From Synanceia verrucosa (lineage: Eukaryota; Chordata; Actinopteri; Perciformes; Synanceiidae): a stretch of DNA of 64,000 bases. The stretch's first letter is position 1. Every line of letters begins with the position of its first letter. Shown here piece after piece: positions 35,338-46,700 of this stretch. A program made the translations under genes and the position numbers. Below the pieces are notes generated by a model, which had not been told where the DNA came from, did not search any database, and worked only from the letters and a program-made list of their open reading frames with translations. The stretch is taken from assembly GCA_029721515.1 (NCBI GenBank), contig CM056555.1:2446001-2510000 (forward strand). Direction: 5' to 3'.

Positions 35338-35520
35338 TGGGATATGCTTACTCATTGAAGATTGTAGCTTAATCATACAGCCGGTCCCCAGAAAAAGGTA
35401 AAAATATGAAACGGTTCTCCACCATACAGTGCTGGGCTGTTTCTCCGAGCGGAGCCGAAGTCTCCTGACCAGCTGCGACGACGCCGTCAATCTCCGGAGA
35501 AAGACGAAGCCGCTTCCTGT
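35338..35520 (-). other. ptp4a1: Probable first, non-coding exon and CpG-rich promoter of ptp4a1
   Basis: On the minus strand, CATATCCCA is followed by GTAAGTAAAG, a near-perfect donor at 35337. Sequence just upstream (35440-35520) is rich in CpG (GCGACGACGCCGTC on +), and 34870-35170 is also CpG-rich. This suits a housekeeping promoter for the leader exon whose acceptor is at 32701. The exact start is not visible. Confidence 0.45.
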
Positions 35521-37574
35521 CAGGACTTTTCAAAATATAACACACTTCTCGTCGCTTCTGCAGTATTGGAAACAGCTTTACTCAAAGTACATGTTGTCCT
35601 CAAGAATTTTAAGAAATTTTACTCAATTTTTCCATTTTATCCTTTTCCATACTTATACTCCACTACATTTTAGTAATTTTAGTTAGTTACAGGGAGGCGA
35701 TATAGTATAGAATAATAAAAAAAACTATTTCCCCCATTCGTGGAAATTCACTATTTACCAAAAGTTATGAATGAGAAATACAAAAAAACACACATACATA
35801 CATACATAGAAATTACATAAAAACTACACATTTATTCTTATAAAAATACATACAAATAATTAATAAAAATACTGAGAATTTGTGGCCTATTTTGTGTTGC
35901 TTAGATATCTGACATTGATATCTGCATTACAGTTGTACTATGATATATTATATTCTATACTTTTTTATTCTATACTATGATTTTTTTTGTGTAAATATTT
36001 TATGTTCAGTATCACTGGCTGATGTTAACACAGCTGCACTCATTACTTAACAATAAACAATTAATAATGACTAATTGGCACTGTTTGCATAGCAAACGTG
36101 CACTGTCTATTTATTTTCTGTCTATTTTACACTTAGTTTTATCATTATTACTTATTCTATTATTTAAATATTGATTTTCTTACTCATAACTTGTTTGTGT
36201 TGCTGTAAAAAGTGAATTTCCCACAGTGGGGGATCAGTAAAAATATTCTACGCTGTTATATTCTATTGTTATTTTTATCCCCACTAATAACTACCGACCT
36301 TTATCTTGAAGAGAAGCCCAGAGAGCTTCCGCTCCTTCCTGCAGTCAAATCTGCAGCTTGTTCAGCTCTTTAAAACCCCACCCTGGAAATGTAAGGAGTT
36401 TTGCCCAGACATATTTCTGCCTCCATGCTGCCTTCACGGACCGGGCCCTGGCTGCACTTTCACCCCCTGGAGATACACGTGGACTCCGGAAAACATCCAG
36501 AAAATATCCAGAAAATATAACCCAAAATATCAAGACAATATTCCAAAGATATAGAGAAATTATTTGTACAGAAACACTGGCAGAAATAATTAATCAATAA
36601 AATTAGGACTTGAGTTGATAAAGTTATAGGATGCAAATATAAGGTAAGGCTTGCTGTTTCAACAACTTGAAGGGTCAATTCACACAATAATACAATAAAT
36701 AAATCAGTAGAATGGTGTAATTACAATTATTTATTGACTATGATGCAGATATGCAGACGAATTCTTCACGGTTAAGCTATTTGATGCAAAAAGAAATATA
36801 ATGTGCCCATCTGATATAAAATACTGTATCATATTTTATATTCTTTGAGATTTCATGCATATTCCAGAAGAATCAACTGAGATAACATTTAAGGGTTTAA
36901 AAAAGAAGAACTTGGCAGAAATGCCTCTCAAATCTTCACAGTTATACAACATTAGCTGTATTGCTAAAATATATAAGTGAAATAAAAAATGAAGAAATAA
37001 AAAGAAATAATAAGAATAATAATAATAAAAAGCCAAATTAAACAGATATTTGTTATGTATTATTTATAACTGTTATTTATTTATAATTGTGTGGGTCTTC
37101 ATTGTCAACCAGTAACATATTACAATATTGAAGCCTGTAAGACTACACATTCATGTTCGGCTGCTTATTCTTAAGGAAACTCTCTCTTGATGAGTGTTTT
37201 CATTCAGCAGCAGCCATTGTCTGGTTCCTCCTCACATCTCAGTGTTTTCATCTCTCTGGAATAAATACTTTTGCTCCCATATCTTTCTGGAAACACAAAC
37301 AGAGCCGCTGAGCTCTGCAGTTTCACTTTGTAGGGACACAAAGGCACGTCTGAATTGTCCTCGCTGGGCAGCCAATGAGCTCAAAGCAGCGGCAGCAGCT
37401 CAGTGTCCACCGGCAGGCCGGCCGCTGCCAGTTTCCTGCCAGACTCCCACGGGTTGCTGGGGGCGGGGGGGCGAAAAGAATTTTCTAATCCGTCAGCATT
37501 GTAACAATTGTCTATAAAGATTCATCCGAAGCTCTGCCTTCACAGGAGGGCTATCAAATTCCAAATCACAGTTC
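35521..37574. promoter_or_regulatory. Divergent ptp4a1-lgsn intergenic interval with lgsn TATA-like box
   Basis: This 2-kb gap separates two outward-facing genes. TATAAA at 37513-37518 lies about 60 bp before the lgsn start codon. A GC-rich patch (37380-37470) precedes it. No ORF in the gap has coding character. Confidence 0.4.
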
Positions 37575-40500
37575 ATGAAAAACAAAGAAATGAATGACTC
37601 GGAAGATTTCAAGGTAACTGCAACATCTAACTCTTTCATTCTTTCATTTTTATTTTCAGCACTAAGACGTGACACAGTAGATATGTCGTTTCTATTTGAC
37701 GTCGTTTGTAGGTCTTGTATTTGCCTTTGTCAGCTGTGGTTCCTTGCACTCTTTGGAAACTAAACATTTCAGGCATTTCAGGGGAAACCTTGGTACAGGT
37801 TTCTAACTCTTCATGTAAACATCTCTAACCAGACTTGTGACAGACCCAGAAGCAAAGATCAAATAGATGGCACAAGAATGAGTCTGGACAACAGGAAGGG
37901 AGTGAGGGTGACTGGGAGGCAAGTACCTCCGGTGGACTGGACCAGCAGAACAGGAGGTCCATTCATCGTCCATTCTCCCACCAGCAACCCTTTACCTCCA
38001 GACACCCCCACCTTGATCTCCATTGGTCCCTTGCCTCACAGGCCCCCAGAGCACCTCGGCGATCCCAGGATGGTCGAACCTGCCGTTGGGGAGGACTGGA
38101 CCACAGAGGTGTCCTCCCAACCCGGGGTGTCTTACGGTGATCCGGGCGTCCCCCGACAGACCGTGGAGGAGCTGAAGACCATCCTGAGGGACAGTCCTCT
38201 GCTCAGTGTCCGGGGAGGAGACGATGGGAAGCCAGGGAGTCCTTATTCGTACCTCCATGGAAGCAGCACTGGTGGTGGCACTGGAAGACCTGACAGACGA
38301 CAGGACGATGAAAACCCCAACAGGACGTTCAGCACCTTCAAACCCCAGCCTGATGCTTCCAGAAGGGGGCCCAGGTCCAGCAGCTCTATTCAGCAGCCCT
38401 CCAGCCTGGATTCATCCAGCTCAGTCAGGTCTGACACCAACACAAATAGGCAGTCGGGCATTAGGGCTCACACATATGCAAGCAGTGGCTGCTGGGGAGA
38501 GACGGCGGCACCTCATTCAGGTTGGTGAAGCTTTGGTTAAAAGACGAGTTTATCCTTGATATGACTGATGAGTAGAGAGCCTCAGCTCTGTGAAGACAAA
38601 CATCTAAAAAGTTTAAAAAAAAAATTTTAGACTCTGGCTTTGTCTCATTCTGACTTGACTTAGACTTGATGATTGGTGGATATTGACTTCTTAAACCTGA
38701 ACAAATATTATTTTTATGTATTTACATTAACTTGTATGAATTTATTTGTCAGGTTATTAGAATTAGCTTGGAATTGATCTCCTGCATCATCTTTAATCAT
38801 CTTTAATCATTGGTCATTTGGAGCAACTTGAAGCATATTATTGTGTATTTTCAGGTTGTTTTTTCTTCAATGGGATTTGCTTTAATCTGCCCTCAACAAA
38901 CACATTATTTCTGAGGCCCATATTGATATAGATATTTAAAAACAGATATCTTCTCCCTCCAACCCTCCAACGATTCAAACTCTTTTCCACAGATAACGGA
39001 AAGGAAACTGTCGAGGTCTTTGGGAATCAGAGGTTCATTGCAGCCATGGAGCAGATCAAGCAGCAGATCGCCAGAGAAAACATTAACTTTGTCCGCTTTG
39101 AGGCCACCGACCTCCACGGGGTGTCCAGGTCCAAGATCGTGCCAGTCCGCTTTCTTCATGTAATCCTTCCATCTATCTATCAACTGCCATGCTAGCAGAT
39201 TAGCAGCTCTATGAGACTGTTCATAGGCACAACGGTGCTTTGAGCTAAAAGCTAACGTCAGCATGCTAACATGCTGATGCCAATGCGTACCACCATCTTA
39301 GATGACCATGTTTGAATGCTAATATTTGCTAATTGCCTCCAAACACAAAATTGAGGCTGGTGGGAATTTTATTAGTTTTGCAGATATTTTATCTTGTGAA
39401 CCGCACGGTGGTGCTGGATCAGTGTGAACATCAGTGTGCTTCATCTTCTGGGGGTCATGAATGAGTTGACATGATTTCATGGCAGTCCATTGTATAGTTG
39501 TTTCAGTCTGGACTGAACTATTTCTTGGTGAACTAAAGCCAAACACAGTGACTTTGTGAAGTGTGAAGTACCGGGAGGAGGGTTTAAAGGTGTCTAAAGA
39601 AATACTAAAACCACATTAACTCCCTCGGAAACCACAAATAAAAACGTGGTATCTGAGCTTTAGAGGTATTGGTCTTCGTGCTAAGCTAGGGTACTCCCCT
39701 CTCAGCTATACCTCCATACTTAGTGCACATTTTCTCATCGAACTCTCAAAATTAAAGTGAGTAGGAAAATGTTGACTTATTGCTTCATTGAAAACATCCA
39801 CAGGAGAAAGCGGTGTATGGAGTACCGATGCCGAGAAGCTACCTGGAGCTGACCCTGAGCCCGAAGAGCAACGAAGTGGACAACGCCAACACTGCCAACT
39901 TCAGCAGCGACGTCCTCCTGATCCCCGACCTTTCAACCTTCAGGGTCTTACCCTGGGCCGAGCAGACGGCCCGGGTCATCTGCGACCCCTGCACGGTGAC
40001 AGGAAGCCCACTTCGCACTTCGCCCCGCCTCATCGCCAAGCAGCTCCTTAGCCAGCTCCAAAGCCTCGGATTCTCCCTGAACTCATCTTTCACCTACGAA
40101 TGTTGCGTCCTCGGAGCGCCGGACCGGATCGGACCGAAGACGCTCCTGTTCCCAGCCACCACGCTGCTCGGCAACCACGACCTGCCTTTCTTCCAGCAGC
40201 TGGTGGACAGCATGTACTGCATGGGCGCAGACATAGACAGCATCTCCTCTGCGAGCGGCCCCGGCCAGATGGAGATCAACCTGAGGCCAGAGTTTGGCAT
40301 CGCAGCCGCAGATAGTGCCTTCACCTTCCGCACCGGCATCAAAGAGTTGGCTCGTAAACACAGCTACATCGCCAGCTTCTTCACCGACGATGGCCTGCAC
40401 AACGCTGGGGTGCTTTCTCACAGCTTGTGGGACGCTAATGGCCGACGTACCCTCTTCCATAGCGGGGAGAAGGTGGGCGAGCTGTCTGAGATCGGCAGGA

Positions 40501-40997
40501 AATGGCTGGCTGGGCTCCTCACCCACTCCGCCGCCCTGAGCTGCCTGATGTCGCCCGGGACGAGCTGCCGAAGCCACATCGCCAAGACCATCAAGGACCC
40601 CAAAAGGATGCTGTATGCCACTTGCGGCTGCAATGACAACAGCAGCTCCTTCAACATCAAGTGTCACGGTGGCAGGGAGACGCACATCGACAACAAACTG
40701 GGCTCAGCCATGGCCAATCCTTACATCGTGCTGGCTGCTACCTTGGCTGCAGGACTGGACGGCATCAAGCGAAACCTGAACTCAGACAGCAGTCTGAACA
40801 AAGCCCCCTGCCAGCAGAAGGACTTTGCCGTTCCCGTGAAGCTCGACGAAGCTCTGGAGGCTTTGGGGGAGGATCATGTCATCCGTAGCACCCTCGGAGA
40901 GCCGTTCATTCAGTATTTTATCGCCATGAAAAAGTTTGAGATCGAGACCCAGGAACTGGACGATGAGAGGAACAAGTGCCTGGAGTATTTCATCTAG
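37575..40997 (+). CDS. lgsn: Lengsin (lens glutamine-synthetase-like protein), complete
   Basis: Four exons join in phase: 37575-37613, 37833-38520, 38993-39159 and 39804-40997; 2088 bases, 695 aa. Exon 1 (MKNKEMNDSEDFK) is linked by a good donor and a matching acceptor. Exon 2 encodes about 229 residues of Pro/Ser/Arg-rich, likely disordered sequence. Exons 3-4 carry the glutamine-synthetase fold: INFVRFEATDLHGVSRSK (beta-grasp), LSTFRVLPWAEQTARVICDP, GQMEINLRPEFGIAAADSAF, and NKLGSAMANPYIVLAA, ending CLEYFI as in human LGSN. The family belongs to class I GS but is reported to lack enzyme activity and to act as a survival or structural factor in lens fibre cells. The longer N-terminal region is the main difference from human LGSN (about 509 aa). 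AATAAA at 41125 probably ends the transcript. Confidence 0.95.
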
Positions 40998-41124
40998 AAA
41001 TATGAGAAACACACTTCCTGCTGCCACACATATAAAAACATGAAAACAGCTTTTTAAAATTTTATATATTATGTTGATACCTTAATATGATTACACAGAT
41101 TGTAGATATTTTTGGTTGTTTCAA

Positions 41125-41130
41125 AATAAA
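41125..41130 (+). terminator. lgsn: lgsn poly(A) signal
   Basis: AATAAA lies 128 bp after the lgsn stop codon, with T/GT-rich sequence downstream (CTTGTTGTGTGTTTT near 41166). Confidence 0.7.
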
Positions 41131-43762
41131 GGTTTAATGACCCCCTCATTGTGCAAGGCACGTTTCTTGTTGTGTGTTTTATTACTTTTAAAAACAATAT
41201 TAATGAAGCTGTGAATGTGAACGTGAACACAGAGGTACTGTATTATGAACCAATATCATAAAAAAGGAAGTGGCCTGGACACTGAAACTTGAAATATGCT
41301 GCAACCATAATGCTAAAACAATTGTCTCTCCATCTCTAATTTTGTAATAACCATTAAAACCTCATGGGGTTGCTGGTGCTGCTGCCTTTTAAATTGAGAA
41401 AAGAAATCTACTTTTATTTAATTACTGTCAAGCACTTTGAAGAAATTGGTTTTCATATGAAAACATTACTTTTCCACATTACATGTTTTATTTATATAAA
41501 TTTGTCTATTTCAGAAAAACATCTGTGTAGATACAATCACATAGTATGTTCATCCAGTTTACAAAAAATATCTCACCTCAAGGTCCATTCTAGAGCTTTC
41601 TATCATATCATGTAACTGTTCAAACATTTCAAGGAGCAGTATAAAACATTTAGGGGGATGCACTGGCAGAGATGATATAACATATTAACAAGCATGTTTT
41701 CTTTAATGCACACTAATCTGGAAATAAAAGTTGTGAACCTTATAGTATAATGCCATTAATGCTACTGAACACTCAGATTCAAGAAATCATTTCCCTTTAG
41801 TTGATATGTTTTATTCTTAATATCTGGAATTCTCTTTGTTATAGCCACAAACATTAATATATTCCATGTCAAATCCAAAATATATTTTACATTTTATACA
41901 AAGCAAAAGTACATTGAAGAATAAGGTTGGCAATATCATATATTTTTGTGAAGCTCCAGGTAAATATATCAGGCTTTGATACACATAACTAAAGTAAATA
42001 CATTCATTATTGGTTTAATTGTAAAATGCAACCAGCCTTATCCTTTAAGTGAACTTTAAAAAAGTACCAACACTTTTAATATCAAGACAGATGTATTTTC
42101 TCAACCATTCTCAAACAAGTGCCTGCAAGCGCTGCTGTTGTATTCACCTTGATTTACCTTCATCTGCAAACGCCTTGACTTACTGGAAATATCATATCAC
42201 CATATGGGATCATCACCCATCATATCCACTCTGCTTCCCAGTAACATCCAGTTCAGTCTGACACTGATTTAGTGGCAGATATCCCAAATGTGTTTTAGTA
42301 GCGGTGATAATATCCTCCTTGATTAGATCTTAGATCAGATGCCACATCAGTAAACTCATCAAAAGAAAAACACAACATGGCGCAGCAGTGACCACACGCA
42401 GTGTCTCTGTAAACAACAACAATAGATTGTCTGTGCACTACCTTTACCTTCATTCCTGAGCAGCCCCGCCTCGCCAAATGGCATTTAAATGAAACAACAA
42501 AGTGTGAGTCATTTGCAATCACAACACCATTCTTGTTTTTGTCGTTCCATTTTAACGCCATGTAGCCTGAAGCCTGAAGGGTGTAAACTACTGTTTGTGA
42601 ATGTGCTGTGCTCTGAGCTAGTGACGTAGAATAACGATGGACAGTCAGAGTAAGACAGGAAGAGGAAGTAGAGTGAAATAAAAAGTAAGAACGACTATTT
42701 ATGGTGGACAGGATAGGAGGTGGACGAGTTAGTTTTGAAGTTGTGTTCTTCACAGTTGTAATGTTGTGTACTTATGTTTTTTACTCACATTTTGCTTACT
42801 TTACGTACATATTTTAACCCAAACATGGTACTTTTCCTAAACCCAACTAAGTTGCCTAAACTGAGAATGATTATTGTACTTCTGTTGTACAAACCAACAC
42901 ATTTTCACTCCCGGTAGATCAAGTGCTGCCACTTGGCTGGTGCTCCTCGGCATCATAGACTGCTACACGGGATACCTCTGTTGCATTACTTTTGTCAGTA
43001 TACCCTCATTACATGCATAGTTAGCATAGTTTTCACAGAAAGTTAGGTTTAGGTAAGAGAGTCTTCGTTAGAGTTAGGAAATGGTCATGGTTGACATTAA
43101 CTTCACTGGCTAAGGACTCATGATTGATGACTGACGTGACAAAGTAAGTAAACGTTGCTCTTACCCTTAATTTCCACCCAAATGCGGCCTAAACGATGAC
43201 TTTTTTTTTGGACTCTATATGTTTCCATTCCCATAAATGTGTCAATTTCCACTGAATGTGGAATGCTGCTAACGTGCCGACGCCCGCCGAAACAAATCGA
43301 AACAGAGCTTTTATTTTTGTCAGACGTCAGAGCACGGCTCATAATACGTGTTTGCGACGGATCGTATAATCAGTTTAATTCTACTCAGTGGACGCAGGGT
43401 GGTTCTCTAATACCTGAATTTGCGAGATCTCATTCTTGCAATTCCAGCTGTCCGGCGTGGCAGCAGCAGGCAGTTCTGGTGAGTGTTGACGGACGACAGA
43501 TGTCAAAGGACATCAGCGTCGTTCCGCATACAGTGATAACTAGGGTTTAGTTTCCACGTTGAAAGTCTTGTGTTTGGTTGACCCGTCCACCACCACTCAT
43601 TTATTCGCTGAATGGCGCATCTGTGTATGGAACCACAACTGTTTCACAGTAACTACGTGACGTTAAATGATACGTGAAAAGCTTAGAATGCATTATCATG
43701 ACACGTCAGTCCTATTTACACGCCTTCTCATGAGATGAGTTAGTCCTGAGCACAGTGACTCT
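41131..43762. other. Convergent interval between lgsn and fam83b
   Basis: The right part probably includes the fam83b 3' UTR. The segment 42830-43110 contains motifs seen often in fish repeats (CTAAACCCAACTAAGTTGCC; GTTAGGTTTAGGTAAG), but I cannot name the element. A 152-codon minus-strand ORF at 42295-42753 has no domain or coding bias that I can see. Confidence 0.45.
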
Positions 43763-46700
43763 CTACTTGTTCTTCCCTATTAGATTTCCAACTCGCTGCA
43801 TGAATTTTCCCAGTTTGTCGGAGCTGCTCGGTGACTGACACCTGGAGTCATGCCTGCTCAAGGAAGAGCCTCTGTCTTTTTCTGGGGTTACCGACCTTGA
43901 TGATTTATCCAGACTTTCAGTGCTGAGCAAATACTCAAATCGACTGTAGACCTTCCCCCTTCTGCTGTGATAGACGGTCGTGTTGTCGTCGTCCAGAGTG
44001 CTCCTCAAGCCTCGGTCCTGGTCTCTTGCAGGGCTCGTCTTTCTTTTACTTGAACGCTGAGAAGATCTGAGGAATGGTGATTTGTTTCTCTCCAACTCCG
44101 TTGGACCGTTGAGGGAGTTCTGTGACCTGGAGATGCTTAACGACAGATCTTTCCTTTTGGTTTGCTCTGAAGCAGGAGCTTGTGAATGGTCTGCTCTGAG
44201 CGGTTGATTAGATCCTGAGGTCCGCAACCTCAGTGAAGCCTTTCTTTGGTGCGACTTCTCATCCTTTTTGGACGCTTTCTTTTCGTCTGGCGCAAGCATT
44301 GAATATACTTTCATTCTCAAGGAATTCTTCCTTTGAAGCAATGGTTCCTCGTGCTGTGTCTGCTTTTTTTCTGAGGTACTACGCTTAGTTTCCACTGCAT
44401 GCTGAGATTCTGTGGAAGTGTTGATGCTTTTTGGGGCATTTTGTACCTCACTGGGTATGGACTTCTTTCGTTCTCTTGGAGCAGCTGAGCCTGAATTGTT
44501 GGGTACCTTACCTATAGAACCAGGGTTTCCTCTGATTTGATCCTGATGCTGTGACTGTGCAGGTAAGCTGGATTTCCCAGAGTGCTCCTTTAAAAAAACA
44601 TTCTCATCCTTGTAAATCTCCTCACTTCCTTCTCTGAATGCAGAATCTGAGCTGTTGACACGCGAACCCTCTTTCTCTTCAGGAATCTTGGTCAAAGACT
44701 CCATCGCTCTCTGGTGTTGGAGGCCGCTGGGCTGCAAATGAGCAAGCTTGAGTGACGGATCATTTATTTTCATGTCTAAATCGGCCACAGCAGAGGTCAC
44801 CCTGGAAAGAGGCTCATGCCAGTCGTATGTTTGCATTGTCCTACGATCTGGAGGCACAGTGGCATCGTGGTGAGAGGCAGAGCGATGGCCATCAACGAGA
44901 GTTTGCTCTCTTTTCTCACCTCCTTTATTTGGCTCAGTGTCTTTGGGGTTGGCCGGGTCCAGACTGAAACCGTTTTGCACATTTGCCTCTAGTTCTGTAG
45001 CGCTTGGCCTCGTGTCCTGACCTCTCAGTACAGTCCGATATTTAGGTCTTTCCTGAGTGTGATAGACAGGCTTCAAGGACTCTTGGCTCTGCCTGAAATT
45101 GGAGAAATCCTGCAGGCTGAGCCTCTTCTGCCTCATCTCCTCCATCCTGGACTTAATGTCCCTCGCCCTGCTGTGAATCTTCTGTGTCTGATGCTCATTT
45201 AAGCCTGTGTGACTGCTGTATGGAGACGTCACTTCACATGATCCATTCAGAGGCATGTCGCTGTCGTTTAAGTATGTGTCCATCTTCCACCTGTGGAGTG
45301 ACGTTTCAGAGTTGAACGGTATCAGATTCTGGTCCGCCCCATAGCGAGCCTGGTGTCTAATGTGCTGATGAGACAATCTGCCCCCCCTCAGCTTAGGTCC
45401 CACCTTCTCTGGACTAGCTCCGATGTCCTTGGTCCCCATTCTCATCCGAGTCATGGAGTTTAACTTCTGCAGTTCCCCACCATAACTGTGCCCTCGCATC
45501 AGATTCCCCATGTCAAAACAGTGAGACTGGTGCAGCCTCTCCTGCACGCTCAGGCCCCGTGTCATCATGGCGGTATTGCTGAACCTGTCGTCCTGAGGCC
45601 CTCTGAAGCCGTGCATCACCTTGGGTCTCGTGTGGATTTGGTTTAGAGAAAGCTGGCTGGAGTTTGGGCTGTGCACGACCAAGATGTCTCTCCGGTAAGG
45701 GGCAGGTGACCTCCCTATGGACAGAGCTGGAGGAACGGCGGAGCGAGCGTAGAGTCTTCGAAATTCCTCGTCATAAGATGCAACCAGCTGACCTGTGATG
45801 ACCAGGACCATGCTGAGGTTGATCTTCTCAAACGACCATGTGTAGCTGGAAAAGAAAATGCCGATTTAAATTTTAGATATACTTCATATGTTGAGTATTT
45901 TTCAAAAAAAGGTCATTAAATTTACAACAGTCAAACAACTACTGCTACTATTACAACTGCCATTATTACTTGCAGCTTTTGCAATGACTGTTTGGACTGT
46001 CAAGAAGGCGGAGTGAGCCAACCATTCAACAAAGACAAGGACATCCAGAAAGAGATAATCTTCTCAAGTTAAAAACAAAACAAAACAAAATTATAACGTG
46101 GCACTGAATTCCCTTAAAATTCAGTGAGAGGTGGGTCAGATATATTCATCAGGGTCCCTGTTTTGATTTAACAGCTGGGAACTACATGTGAAAAAGGTTG
46201 AAAGGTAGGGCTGACTCACCTGTACGTTCCATACAGGACTGTTCGACAGTCCACCAGAAGAAACCTTTGCTCCAAATCTCCACGAAACTTCACCCCGGAC
46301 TGACATTGATACTGCTGACCCTGAACCGTCCGGACCCGGATGTTCTGGTGGAGAAACAAACAAAACAAGCCTCCAGGTTAGAGCCTTCTCAGCCAGAAAG
46401 AGGGATAAGAAATTCCAGTTGTTTGAACTTTTTTCCTTAAACTATGTAATAACAGATTTTGGCCACTTGGGGGCAGCAGAAACAAGGTGTGGACAAAATA
46501 TTGACATATCATCACGTTTTAAGCACAGAGTGTAGATCAGAGGTGGACATTGTCACCATGGCATCAGCATTTGTTCTGAAACCTCACAGTCAGTGTTTTG
46601 GCCATCACCATCTTGGTTTCTTGCAACCAGAAGAGAGGGCGGAGCTACAACCAAACACTGAATAAGAAATTTGGAGCCAAAATGGCAAGTGTTAAAGGGT

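Noticed and set aside
40083..40685. 200-codon minus-strand ORF
   Set aside because: It is antisense to the GC-rich last exon of lgsn, whose plus-strand frame is clearly coding.
42295..42753. 152-codon minus-strand ORF between lgsn and fam83b
   Set aside because: No recognisable domain, no splice partners, and composition typical of non-coding DNA; possibly fam83b 3' UTR or repeat sequence.
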